From assembly GCA_009691195.1 (NCBI GenBank), contig SHVA01000017.1, positions 1 through 49,233 of the forward strand: a DNA stretch of 49,233 bases. Direction: 5' to 3'. This DNA is from Solirubrobacterales bacterium (GTDB lineage Bacteria > Actinomycetota > Thermoleophilia > Solirubrobacterales > 70-9). Below the pieces are notes generated by a model. The model was not told the origin of the DNA. It saw only the letters and a list, made by a program, of their open reading frames with translations, and searched no databases. Made by a program: the position numbers and the translations under genes. Below are positions 1-6,900 of the stretch, one piece after another; within the stretch, counting starts at the first letter, position 1; each line of letters opens with the position of its first letter.

Positions 1-609
1 GGGATCTACGCCGCACAGGGCTTCGAGCGGTTCCTGCTTCTCACCGGCTACAAGGGGGAGCAGATCGCCGACTGGGTCGGAGCCGAAAGCTGGGGCGGGG
101 TCGAGATCGATTGCGTCGACACCGGCGTTGACACCGCCACCGGCGGCAGGATCAAGCTGGCGCAGGATCGGCTCGGGGGCAGGGCCTTCAACGCCACCTA
201 CGCAGACGGCCTCGCCGACGTCGACCTGCGCGAGCTCTTGGCCTTCCACCAGGGGCACGAGGGGCTCGCGACGCTGACAGCGGTGAGGCCGCCGCTTCAA
301 TTCGGCGTCGCCGAGATCGACGATGACGGCCGCGTCCGCGAGTTCTCCGAGAAGCCGCAACTCGACCACTGGATCAACGGTGGCTTCTTCCGCTTCGAGT
401 CCGGCGTCCTCGACTACCTCGAGCCCGACAGCGTCCTCGAGCGGGAGCCGTTCGAGCGGCTGGCCGCGTCGGGCGAGCTGCGTGCCCATCGCCACAGCGG
501 CTTCTGGGATTGCATGGACACCTACAAGGACGCCGTCGAGCTCAACGACATCTGGGCCACCGGCCGGGCCCCCTGGCCCGCTTGGGCGGCCGCGCCGGAC
601 CCCGCGTGA
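1..609 (+). CDS. rfbF: Glucose-1-phosphate cytidylyltransferase-like nucleotidyltransferase (5' truncated)
   Basis: The reading frame is open from base 1, so the N-terminus with the nucleotide-binding signature lies outside the window. What remains (202 residues) matches the RfbF branch of sugar nucleotidyltransferases: FSEKP, the WINGGFF segment, an acidic pair before EPFERLA, and GFWDCMDTYKD near the end, followed by a W..G.APW tail. In the family the enzyme makes CDP-glucose from CTP and glucose-1-phosphate, the entry to CDP-linked deoxysugars for cell-surface glycans. It overlaps the following dehydratase by 4 bp (GTGA), so the two are translationally coupled and presumably sequential in one pathway. 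The substrate is inferred from family and context. A related glucose-1-phosphate nucleotidyltransferase is the alternative. Confidence 0.85.
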   Translation, partial: GIYAAQGFERFLLLTGYKGEQIADWVGAESWGGVEIDCVDTGVDTATGGRIKLAQDRLGGRAFNATYADGLADVDLRELLAFHQGHEGLATLTAVRPPLQFGVAEIDDDGRVREFSEKPQLDHWINGGFFRFESGVLDYLEPDSVLEREPFERLAASGELRAHRHSGFWDCMDTYKDAVELNDIWATGRAPWPAWAAAPDPA

Positions 610-1583
610 GCGGGACCGCGCTGGTCACCGGCGCTCACGGCTTCGCGGGATCCTGGCTCGCGGGCGCCCTGCTGGCCGAGGGGACCTCGGTGGTCGGCTT
701 CGACCGGGGGGAGCCGTCCCTCTCGGGGCTCGAGCTGCAGGGGATCGCCTCGGAGGTGGATGACGTCGAGGGCGACCTGCGCGACGCTCCTCTGCTTGAC
801 CGCGTGCTCGACGAGCGCGGCGTCGACTCCGTCTTCCACCTGGCGGCCCAGACGATCGTCGGGACCGCCAACGCCTCGCCGGTTCCCACCTTCCAATCGA
901 ACATCGAGGGGACCTGGACGCTGCTGGAATCGTGCCGTCGCGCGGGTGTGAAGCGGGTCGTGGTCGCCTCCTCCGACAAGGCCTACGGGTCCCACGAGCG
1001 GCTGCCCTACCGCGAGGACGCCGCGCTTCAGCCCAGCTTTCCCTACGACGTCTCCAAGGCGGCCGCCGACCTGATCGCCCGCAGTTACTGGCACACCTTC
1101 GGGATGCCGGTGGCGGTGACGCGCTTCGCCAACCTCTATGGCGGCGGCGACCTCAACTTCTCCCGGCTGATCCCCGAGGCGATCAGCGCGGTGATCGACA
1201 ATCGCCGCCCCGTGATCCGCTCCGACGGCTCGCCCGAGCGGGACTTCCTCTACGTCGAGGACGCGGCACGCGCCTACCTCGCCGTCGCCGCGGCGCTCGA
1301 CGAAGGGCGGGCCGGGGGAGAGGCCTTCAACGCCGGCGGCGGCACCCCCCACTCAGTCCGCGAGCTGCTCGAACTCGTCTGCGAGGTGGGCGGCGCCGAG
1401 ATGGAGCCCGACATCCGGGGGGAGGGCAACCCGGCGGGGGAGATCGACAGCCAGTACCTCGACTCGACCAAGATCCGGGAGCTCTGCGGCTGGGAGCCCG
1501 GCGTCGAGTTGGCCGAGGGGCTGCGGAGGACCTTCGACTGGTACCTGGCGCACCCCGAGGCGCGCGCTCCGGCGCCCGCCTGA
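606..1583 (+). CDS. SDR-family sugar-nucleotide dehydratase, CDP-glucose 4,6-dehydratase-like
   Basis: This is a 325-residue extended short-chain dehydrogenase/reductase. The GTG at 606 is chosen because it overlaps the upstream stop and puts the Rossmann motif TGAHGFAG close to the N-terminus. An upstream in-frame ATG at 510 would lie inside rfbF. Visible elements are HLAAQT, SSDKAYG (typical of the CDP-glucose 4,6-dehydratase group), the catalytic Y-x3-K as YDVSK, and RFANLYGGGD. The C-terminal half has ERDFLYVEDAARAYL, the usual substrate-side signature. The expected reaction is oxidation at C4 and dehydration at C5/C6 of a nucleotide sugar, giving a 4-keto-6-deoxy product. The neighbour suggests CDP-glucose, but a UDP- or GDP-sugar dehydratase/epimerase cannot be excluded. 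Confidence 0.8.
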   Translation: MSGTALVTGAHGFAGSWLAGALLAEGTSVVGFDRGEPSLSGLELQGIASEVDDVEGDLRDAPLLDRVLDERGVDSVFHLAAQTIVGTANASPVPTFQSNIEGTWTLLESCRRAGVKRVVVASSDKAYGSHERLPYREDAALQPSFPYDVSKAAADLIARSYWHTFGMPVAVTRFANLYGGGDLNFSRLIPEAISAVIDNRRPVIRSDGSPERDFLYVEDAARAYLAVAAALDEGRAGGEAFNAGGGTPHSVRELLELVCEVGGAEMEPDIRGEGNPAGEIDSQYLDSTKIRELCGWEPGVELAEGLRRTFDWYLAHPEARAPAPA

Positions 1584-1609
1584 GCCGCTGGGCTCGGGGC
1601 CGGTGTTGT

Positions 1610-1615
1610 TAGCCT
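1610..1615 (+). promoter_or_regulatory. -10 element TAGCCT of the secreted-protein gene at 1626
   Basis: TAGCCT lies 10 nt upstream of the ATG at 1626, with no Shine-Dalgarno sequence between. This is the TANNNT spacing expected for a leaderless or near-leaderless transcript. No convincing -35 element is visible. Confidence 0.45.
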
Positions 1616-1625
1616 GACCGGGGCC

Positions 1626-3023
1626 ATGAGGGGAGCGGGGAAAGTTCGGCGGGTATCGGTGGCTGTCGCTGTGGCGATGTCTGCCGCGGCGCTGTGCGCG
1701 CTTCCGGGCGCCGCCTCGGCTGAGCTGGTTTCCACGGGGCACAACCCGCGCGGTCTTCCGGCCCCGAGCTGCTTTTGGACCGGCCCCTTCACCGACAAGA
1801 ACCCGGACACGAACTACGCCTACCCCGGGACGGAGATCCGCTACTGGGGCGCGAAGTTCATCACCCCTCCGGGGGCGAAGCTGTTCCTCCGCGGCCGTTA
1901 CGCGCACGCCCGCTACGAGTCGCTGAACGCCTACCAGAGCGACGGTGAAGCGGTCCTCGAATCGGCCGCCTCGACCGGCTCGCTGCCTGACTACAAGATC
2001 AAGCCCGACGCGGGTTCCACCAACCCGTTCATCCTCGGCCATCGCCGCGACGGCGCCAAGCGCGCGTTCACGGTCCGGGTCGAGGGGTCGGCTCCGAGCG
2101 GGAAGCCGCCGCGCAACACCCTCTACGCGCTGCGGGAGCCTGACAGCTACCAGGACGTGATCCTGCGGATCTACGTCCCCGACAAGGGTTACGGCGACGA
2201 GGCCGGCGGCGGGCTGCCCAAGCCCGAGTTGCGGCTGGCGGGGGGCGAGGTGCTCCGGGGCCAGGAGCTGTGCAACGCGCTCAACTCCAACCACGACTAC
2301 CGCCCGCAGCTGATCCCGCAGGTGCTCCAGAACTCCCTGGTCAACTGGCCCGGCAAGGACCCGGCGACCAACCCGGCTCAGAATCCCCTCTTCTTCGAGA
2401 AGTTCTTCAACCTCAACTACGCGCTCGCCCAGTTCAAGACTCCGGCCGAGCTCGCCGCGACGGACGCGACGCCTCAGGGCACCCAGTACAACAACGGCGA
2501 CGTCAAGTACATGGTCGGCCAGTTCGACTTCGCCTTCGGGGACGTCCTGGCGGTGCGGGGGCGGATGCCCTCCACGCCGAAGACCTTCAAGGGCGGTGAG
2601 GTGATGGGCGGCGGCCAGCTTCGCCTCTGGGACATGTGCGTGATCGAGTCCCTGGTCACCACGCGCAACACCGGCTGCCTGTATGACGAGCAGATCCCGC
2701 TGCTGAAGCGCAACGGTCGCCGCTACGTGCTCGCCGTGACCAGGGCCGAGAACCGGCCCACTAACGCCCGCAAGAAGTGCGGCGTCGCATGGCTCGAGTC
2801 GGGCCCCAACGGCGACGGTTCCGGGAGGCCCCTCCACGGCGCCCTGCTGACGCGCAACCTGCTTCCGGATTCACGCTTTCACCACTCCGCCTGGGACGTG
2901 GATGCCCCCAACACGGCCGCCGAGGTGATGGCTGACAACTACCCACGCGGCAGCTACATGAGCAAGGCGCAGTTCGAGTCCTACGGCTGCCCCTTCGACT
3001 GGCTCAACGGCCCGCACGGCTGA
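1626..3023 (+). CDS. Secreted protein of unknown function, six mature cysteines
   Basis: The 465-residue product starts with a basic stretch and a hydrophobic run ending in a signal-peptidase-like site around residue 32 (GAASA). The mature part should therefore be exported. It is rich in aromatic residues, Asn and Pro, and carries six scattered cysteines (PSCFW, ELCNAL, DMCVIE, TGCLYD, KKCGVA, YGCPFD), compatible with three disulfides. A beta-rich N-terminal half has NPF.LG.RR and RIYVPDKGYGDEAGG segments. I do not recognise a named family or catalytic motif. The gene stands alone with its own -10 element and converges on the gene at 3068-3448, from which it is separated by an imperfect GC hairpin. 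A cell-envelope or carbohydrate-related role is possible but unsupported. Confidence 0.7.
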   Translation: MRGAGKVRRVSVAVAVAMSAAALCALPGAASAELVSTGHNPRGLPAPSCFWTGPFTDKNPDTNYAYPGTEIRYWGAKFITPPGAKLFLRGRYAHARYESLNAYQSDGEAVLESAASTGSLPDYKIKPDAGSTNPFILGHRRDGAKRAFTVRVEGSAPSGKPPRNTLYALREPDSYQDVILRIYVPDKGYGDEAGGGLPKPELRLAGGEVLRGQELCNALNSNHDYRPQLIPQVLQNSLVNWPGKDPATNPAQNPLFFEKFFNLNYALAQFKTPAELAATDATPQGTQYNNGDVKYMVGQFDFAFGDVLAVRGRMPSTPKTFKGGEVMGGGQLRLWDMCVIESLVTTRNTGCLYDEQIPLLKRNGRRYVLAVTRAENRPTNARKKCGVAWLESGPNGDGSGRPLHGALLTRNLLPDSRFHHSAWDVDAPNTAAEVMADNYPRGSYMSKAQFESYGCPFDWLNGPHG

Positions 3024-3031
3024 GCCGCACC

Positions 3032-3054
3032 GGCCGGGGCAGCTCGCCCCAGCC
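3032..3054. terminator. GC-rich hairpin between convergent genes
   Basis: GGGGC (3036-3040) pairs with GCCCC (3046-3050) around a 5-nt loop. Three further pairs follow across a C/A mismatch. There is no T-run on either side, so it may be a weak bidirectional terminator for the two converging secreted-protein genes. Confidence 0.35.
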
Positions 3055-3067
3055 GATGGGCCCGCGG

Positions 3068-3448
3068 CTAGAAGTCCTGCGAGCGAACGACCTTGCTCGA
3101 GGCTCCCTGACATCCATCCTTGGCCTTGACGCGACCGTAGAACTTGCCTGAGAGGTCGGTGTTGATCGACCACGTGTATTCGTCGCCGTTGGCCTGGGCG
3201 ATGTCCGTGCCGATCTTCTGATCCTTGACAAATGGACCCCCGTTCTTCTGCTTGTAGAGAGCGACGACGCGCCCATTGGCGCACTTCTGCGTCTTCGAGC
3301 TCTTCACGGCTCCGAAGAAGCCGCCGACCTGCGCCTCGATCGTAACCTTGGAGCTGGCCGCCTTCCCCGCGACCGCGGTGCCGCTCAGCGCCAGCGTGCC
3401 GGACAGTGCCAGCGCTCCTGCGATGACCACCAGAGACTTCCGTTTCAC
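3068..3448 (-). CDS. Small secreted protein of unknown function downstream of tRNA-Arg
   Basis: This 126-residue protein has a classical signal peptide: KRK, a hydrophobic core, and cleavage near TAVAGKA around residue 28. The mature domain of about 100 residues has two cysteines (QKCANG and KDGCQG) that could form one disulfide. Its alternating pattern is typical of a small beta-sandwich, with segments such as GGFFGAV, RVVALYKQ and DLSGKFYGRVKA. The GTG start at 3448 has a strong ribosome binding site, GAGGAGG, ending 5 nt upstream. The start lies only 32 nt past the 3' end of the tRNA-Arg on the same strand, so the mRNA may be made by processing of a tRNA-mRNA transcript. I see no catalytic motif and assign no function. 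Confidence 0.7.
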   Translation of the reverse strand: MKRKSLVVIAGALALSGTLALSGTAVAGKAASSKVTIEAQVGGFFGAVKSSKTQKCANGRVVALYKQKNGGPFVKDQKIGTDIAQANGDEYTWSINTDLSGKFYGRVKAKDGCQGASSKVVRSQDF

Positions 3449-3480
3449 GTGTCCCTCCTCGTTTGAATGGGTGCTGCCGA

Positions 3481-3554
3481 CGCGCCCGGCAGGATTCGAA
3501 CCTGCGGCCTCTTCCTCCGGAGGGAAGCGCTCTATCCAGCTGAGCTACGGGCGC
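3481..3554 (-). tRNA. tRNA-Arg(CCG)
   Basis: Read on the minus strand, the 74-nt sequence folds into a full cloverleaf. The acceptor stem is GCGCCCG/CGGGCGC with discriminator G, and the D-stem is GCTC/GAGC. The anticodon stem is CTTCC/GGAAG around loop CTCCGGA, giving anticodon CCG. The variable loop has five nt and the T-arm is GCAGG-TTCGAAT-CCTGC. It decodes CGG, a common arginine codon in this GC-rich genome. CCA is not encoded. Confidence 0.97.
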
Positions 3555-3570
3555 CGCTCGCTGCCGGTCC

Positions 3571-3576
3571 AGTCTA
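3571..3576 (-). promoter_or_regulatory. Possible -10 element (TAGACT) for tRNA-Arg
   Basis: On the minus strand TAGACT lies 16 nt upstream of the mature tRNA 5' end, a plausible distance for a short 5' leader. No clear -35 element is seen. Confidence 0.35.
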
Positions 3577-3627
3577 GAGCGGGCGCCTGGCGCAGGCACG
3601 CGCCCGGCGTGGGGCAGGCGCCGCGGC

Positions 3628-3633
3628 TACGGT
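3628..3633 (+). promoter_or_regulatory. -10 element TACGGT of rnz
   Basis: TACGGT is followed by 8 nt and then the ATG of the RNase Z gene. No Shine-Dalgarno sequence is present, matching the leaderless architecture seen repeatedly in the window. Confidence 0.45.
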
Positions 3634-3641
3634 AGGCCGGG

Positions 3642-4625
3642 ATGGACCTCTCGATCGTCTTCTTCGGTACCGGCGGCTCGGTGCCCACAGCGCGGCGCGC
3701 GACCGCGTGCGTGTTGGTGCGCCGCGGTGGCGACCGGCTGCTGTTCGACTGCGGCGAGGGCTCCCAGCGCCAGATGGTGGGCTCGACGGGCCTGGTCCAG
3801 CTCGACGAGATCTACATCACGCACTTTCACGCCGACCACTACCTGGGGCTGCCGGGGCTGCTCAAGACATATGACCTCCAGGGCCGGGAGCGGCCGCTGC
3901 GGGTGCTCGGCCCGCGAGGGCTGACCGACCTGTTCAAGTCGCTGAGGCGGATCTTCGGGGGGCTCGGCTACGAGCTGGAGCTCGTCGAGCTGGACGAGGG
4001 GGAGGCGGTCGAGCACGACGGCTACGAGGTGCAGCCGTTCGCGGTCGAGCACAGGATGAAGGCCCATGGCTACGCGCTCGTCGAGGACGGGCGCCCGGGG
4101 CGCTTCGACGCCGAGACGGCGCGGGGGCTGGGCGTCAGCGACGTCCGCGACTTCGGCCGGCTCCAGCGCGGGGAGGAAGTTGAGGTCTCGGGCGGGACCG
4201 TCGCGCCGCAGCAGGTGCTCGGCGAGGCGCGCCAGGGCCGCAAGCTCGTGATCACGGGTGACACGGCGCCCTCGGAGATGACCCGGATCGCCGCCCACGA
4301 GGCGGAGGTCCTGATCCATGACGGGAGCTTCGGTGACGAGGACGTCCAGCGCGCCGTCGAGACGGGCCACTCGACCACCCGCCAGGCGGCGGAGCTGGCG
4401 AGCGAGGCGGGGGTGCAGATGCTCGCCCTGGTCCACATCTCCTCCCGCTACAACATCGGCTCCGTGCTCGAGCAGGCGCAGGAGGCCCACCCCGGCACCA
4501 TCGCACCCCGCGACTTCGACCTGATCGAGATCCCCTTCCCCGAGCGCGGCGGGCCCGAGCTGATCCCCAACGGCGCCCGCGAACGCCCTGAGCCCGAGTT
4601 GGAAACGAGCACGCCAGCGCCGTGA
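3642..4625 (+). CDS. rnz: Ribonuclease Z
   Basis: RNase Z is the zinc-dependent endonuclease that trims the 3' trailer of pre-tRNAs, needed where CCA is not encoded, as in the neighbouring tRNA-Arg. The 327-residue protein begins with the metallo-beta-lactamase strand FFGTGGSVPT and LLFDCGEGSQRQM, both RNase Z signatures. The metal motif HFHADH is at residues 61-66, followed by LGLPGLLKT and a partner-loop region. Later ligands appear in VEHRMKAHGYAL, ITGDTAPS and GHSTTRQAAELA. Roughly the last 25 residues form a Pro/Glu-rich tail beyond the normal fold. It is transcribed divergently from the tRNA. The stop overlaps a GTG that begins a glycosyltransferase pseudogene. Confidence 0.95.
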   Translation: MDLSIVFFGTGGSVPTARRATACVLVRRGGDRLLFDCGEGSQRQMVGSTGLVQLDEIYITHFHADHYLGLPGLLKTYDLQGRERPLRVLGPRGLTDLFKSLRRIFGGLGYELELVELDEGEAVEHDGYEVQPFAVEHRMKAHGYALVEDGRPGRFDAETARGLGVSDVRDFGRLQRGEEVEVSGGTVAPQQVLGEARQGRKLVITGDTAPSEMTRIAAHEAEVLIHDGSFGDEDVQRAVETGHSTTRQAAELASEAGVQMLALVHISSRYNIGSVLEQAQEAHPGTIAPRDFDLIEIPFPERGGPELIPNGARERPEPELETSTPAP

Positions 4626-5271
4626 AAGAGCGGCTCGCGGGTATAGCGGGCCGGTTCACCTCACCCGTCGGGTTGGCGGTGCTCGGCCTGACCGCGACCG
4701 GCGCGGTACTTCGTTTCCCGCTTCTGGGCGAACAGAGCATCTGGTAACGAATCCCTGACCCAGTTCGTGACCAGCGCACACCTTGGTGACGTCGTCGACA
4801 GGATTCGCGTCACCGAGGCGAACCCGCCGCTCTTCTATTGGGCCGAGTGGGCTCCAAATGGGCGTGGTTTCACTCTATGGCCTCAGCGACTTCTCGCTGC
4901 GCTCGCTCTCGGCGCTCGCGGGGACATTGACCGTCCCGGTCGCCTACCTTGCCGGCCGCGAGGTCGCCTCGCGCCGCGCCGCTCGCCGTCCTGCCGCTGG
5001 CGTCCGACCAGCACCAGCGCTCGCAGTGGATCGGGACCCTGGACCTCGGCAACCGCCTGCGCGAGACGCCGAAGCTGTTCGCCGTCGGCAACATCTATCC
5101 AGGGGGTCGGAGCCCGAGCCCTGGACCGTCCGCTACGGCCAGCGCGTCCCCGCCGGCGCCACCGAGCTGACCAAGCCCGGGAGCGAGCTGCAGATCGCCT
5201 ACGGGGCGGTTGGCGATGACGAGGCCGTCGCCGTGGACTGGCCCGCGACCACGGGTGGAAAGTTCGCCTGA
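4622..5271 (+). pseudogene. Decayed glycosyltransferase family 39-like membrane protein
   Basis: The GTG at 4622 overlaps the rnz stop and starts a hydrophobic peptide ending LRFPLLGEQSIW before a TAA at 4745-4747. Homologous-looking sequence then continues in another frame (ESLTQFV, VTEANPPLFYWAEW) and in a third (GLSDFSLRSLSALAGTL, VPVAYLAGREVA). It finally jumps to what looks like the C-terminal part of the family (SDQHQRSQWIGTLDLGNRL, ETPKLFAVGN) in yet another frame. The order LxxQSxW(DE), NPPLxYxxxxW, LRSLSALxG is that of Dol-P-Man-type GT39 mannosyltransferases. At least three frameshifts, and the loss of several hundred codons of membrane-spanning middle, mark it as a dead gene. It ends just before the pyr operon promoter. 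Confidence 0.8.
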
Positions 5272-5331
5272 ACTGCGGGGAAAGCCCTTCCCGGCCGCAG
5301 CGCGCGGCCCGGCTGCCGCCAAGGCCGATGC

Positions 5332-5337
5332 TATGTT
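5332..5337 (+). promoter_or_regulatory. Extended -10 (TGC-TATGTT) of the pyr operon
   Basis: TATGTT preceded by TGC resembles an extended -10 promoter. Transcription would start near 5343-5345, giving a leader of only about 40 nt before pyrR. That leader consists almost entirely of the PyrR-type hairpin. No -35 element is evident. Confidence 0.5.
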
Positions 5338-5346
5338 GGCGCGGCA

Positions 5347-5377
5347 CCTTTAACCAGGTCCCGAGAGGCCAGGAAGG
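5347..5377 (+). promoter_or_regulatory. PyrR-binding RNA hairpin overlapping the pyrR ribosome binding site
   Basis: The leader contains AGGTCCCGAGAGGCC (5356-5370), which fits the PyrR binding-loop consensus ARUCCNGNGAGGYU. Folding gives an upper stem GG(U)CC/GGCC around loop CGAGA, then CC/GG across an A.A mismatch. An asymmetric bulge UAA (5351-5353) follows on the 5' side, then a basal stem CCUU (5347-5350)/AAGG (5374-5377). The basal stem uses the AAGG of the Shine-Dalgarno sequence AAGGAG (5374-5379). PyrR bound with UMP should stabilise the hairpin and block ribosome access to pyrR, and through coupled overlaps the rest of the operon. This is translational repression rather than Bacillus-type attenuation. 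Confidence 0.75.
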
Positions 5378-5383
5378 AGCGAG

Positions 5384-5941
5384 ATGGAAGACAGAATCGT
5401 CCTTGATGACGATGGTGTGCGACGGGCCTTGATCCGCATCGCTCACGAGATCGTCGAGAAGAACTCCGAGGCCGGGGGTCTCGCGCTGGTCGGGATCCAC
5501 ACCCGCGGCGCCCTGATCTGCACGCGCCTCCACGTCCTCGTCGGCGAACTGACCGGCAGCGAGGTCCCGCTGGGGGACATCGACATCTCCTTCTACCGCG
5601 ACGACATCGACCGGCGCGAGCCGCGCGATGCTCCCGTCGTCCACGCCTCGCACCTCGACTTCGAGCTGGAGGGCCGCACAGTGGTGCTGGTCGACGACGT
5701 CCTCTTCACCGGCCGCACCGTCAGGGCCGGGATCGACGCACTGTTCGACTACGGGCGCCCCGACCGGGTCCAGCTCGCGGTGCTCGCCGACCGCGGCCAT
5801 CGGGAGCTTCCGATCCGCCCCGACTACGTCGGCAAGAACCTGCCGACCGCGAGGGAGGAGCGGGTCAACGTCCGCCTGGAGGAGGCCGACGGCCGCGACG
5901 AGGTGGCGATCGCCTCGGCCGCCGCGGCGGCCAGCTCATGA
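5384..5941 (+). CDS. pyrR: Bifunctional pyrimidine operon regulator / uracil phosphoribosyltransferase
   Basis: PyrR is a PRTase-fold RNA-binding protein that senses UMP/UTP against PRPP and represses pyrimidine genes by binding a conserved RNA hairpin. Many members keep weak uracil phosphoribosyltransferase activity. This 185-residue protein has LVGIHTRGALI near the N-terminus, the ISFYRDDI segment, and the PRPP-binding loop VVLVDDVLFTGRTV at residues 100-113. DRGHRELPIRPDYVGKN, a PyrR-specific stretch, follows. It is the first gene of the operon and has its own target hairpin over its ribosome binding site, implying autoregulation. Its stop overlaps the pyrB ATG by 4 bp. Confidence 0.96.
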   Translation: MEDRIVLDDDGVRRALIRIAHEIVEKNSEAGGLALVGIHTRGALICTRLHVLVGELTGSEVPLGDIDISFYRDDIDRREPRDAPVVHASHLDFELEGRTVVLVDDVLFTGRTVRAGIDALFDYGRPDRVQLAVLADRGHRELPIRPDYVGKNLPTAREERVNVRLEEADGRDEVAIASAAAAASS

Positions 5942-6900
5942 AGGACCTGCTCGCAGTCGAGCACCTCTCCCGCGATGAGATCGAGCGCATCCTCGACCGG
6001 GCCGAGAGCTTCGCTGAGGTCGGCCGGCGCGACATCAAGAAGGTGCCCACCCTTCGGGGCCGCACCATCCTCAATCTCTTCTACGAGGCCAGCACCAGGA
6101 CGCTCTCGTCCTTCGAGATCGCGGCCAAGCGCCTCTCGGCTGACGTCCACAGCATCAAGGCGGCCGGCTCTGCGGTGGACAAGGGAGAGTCGCTCAAGGA
6201 CACGGTTGCGACCCTTTCGGCCTACGACCCCGCGGCGATCGTGATCCGCTCGCCGCACGCCGGCGCGGCGGAGATGGTCTCGCGCTGGACCGAGGCGTCG
6301 GTGATCAACGCCGGGGACGGCAAACACGAGCATCCAAGCCAGGCCCTGCTCGACCTCTACACGCTGCGGGCCGGGGTCGGGTCGCTGGAGGGCAAGCGGA
6401 TCTGGATCGTGGGCGACGTCCTCCACAGCCGCGTCGCCCGCTCCTGCCTGCTGGCCTTCAACGCGATGGGCGCGGAGGTGACCCTGGCGGGGCCTCCGAC
6501 CCTGATCCCGAGGGGCATCGAGGCGCTCGGGGTGGACGTCGCCTACGACCTCGACCGCCTCGGCGAGGCCGACGTCGTCTACACGCTGCGCATGCAGATG
6601 GAGCGGATGAGCGAGTCCTATGTGCCCTCGCTGCGGGAGTACGCGATGCGCTACCAGATCGACTCCCGCAGGCTGGGCCCCCGCCAACTGCTGATGCACC
6701 CTGGCCCGGTCAACCGCGGGGTCGAGCTGGCGCCCGAGGTGATCGACTCTGCGCAGTCGCTGATCACGACCCAGGTTGAGAGCGGCCTGGTCGTGCGGAT
6801 GGCGATCCTCTACGAGGTGCTGGCCGGCCAGGACCGGCCCTCTGTGCGGGCGGCGGCCGAGCCCGTGACCGATCCCCCGACCATCGGGCAGCCCGCGTGA
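5938..6900 (+). CDS. pyrB: Aspartate carbamoyltransferase, catalytic chain
   Basis: PyrB condenses carbamoyl phosphate with L-aspartate, the committed step of pyrimidine synthesis. The 320-residue sequence carries the carbamoyl-phosphate motif STRT at residues 52-55 (FYEASTRTLSSFE), the KGES loop, and HPSQALLDLYTL. LMHPGPVNRG near residue 254 lines the active site. The length and motif set are those of a class C-type catalytic chain. No pyrI regulatory chain is present in the window, as expected for a PyrR-controlled operon. It starts within the pyrR stop (ATGA) and ends in a GTGA overlap with pyrC, so translation is probably coupled throughout. Confidence 0.96.
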   Translation: MKDLLAVEHLSRDEIERILDRAESFAEVGRRDIKKVPTLRGRTILNLFYEASTRTLSSFEIAAKRLSADVHSIKAAGSAVDKGESLKDTVATLSAYDPAAIVIRSPHAGAAEMVSRWTEASVINAGDGKHEHPSQALLDLYTLRAGVGSLEGKRIWIVGDVLHSRVARSCLLAFNAMGAEVTLAGPPTLIPRGIEALGVDVAYDLDRLGEADVVYTLRMQMERMSESYVPSLREYAMRYQIDSRRLGPRQLLMHPGPVNRGVELAPEVIDSAQSLITTQVESGLVVRMAILYEVLAGQDRPSVRAAAEPVTDPPTIGQPA

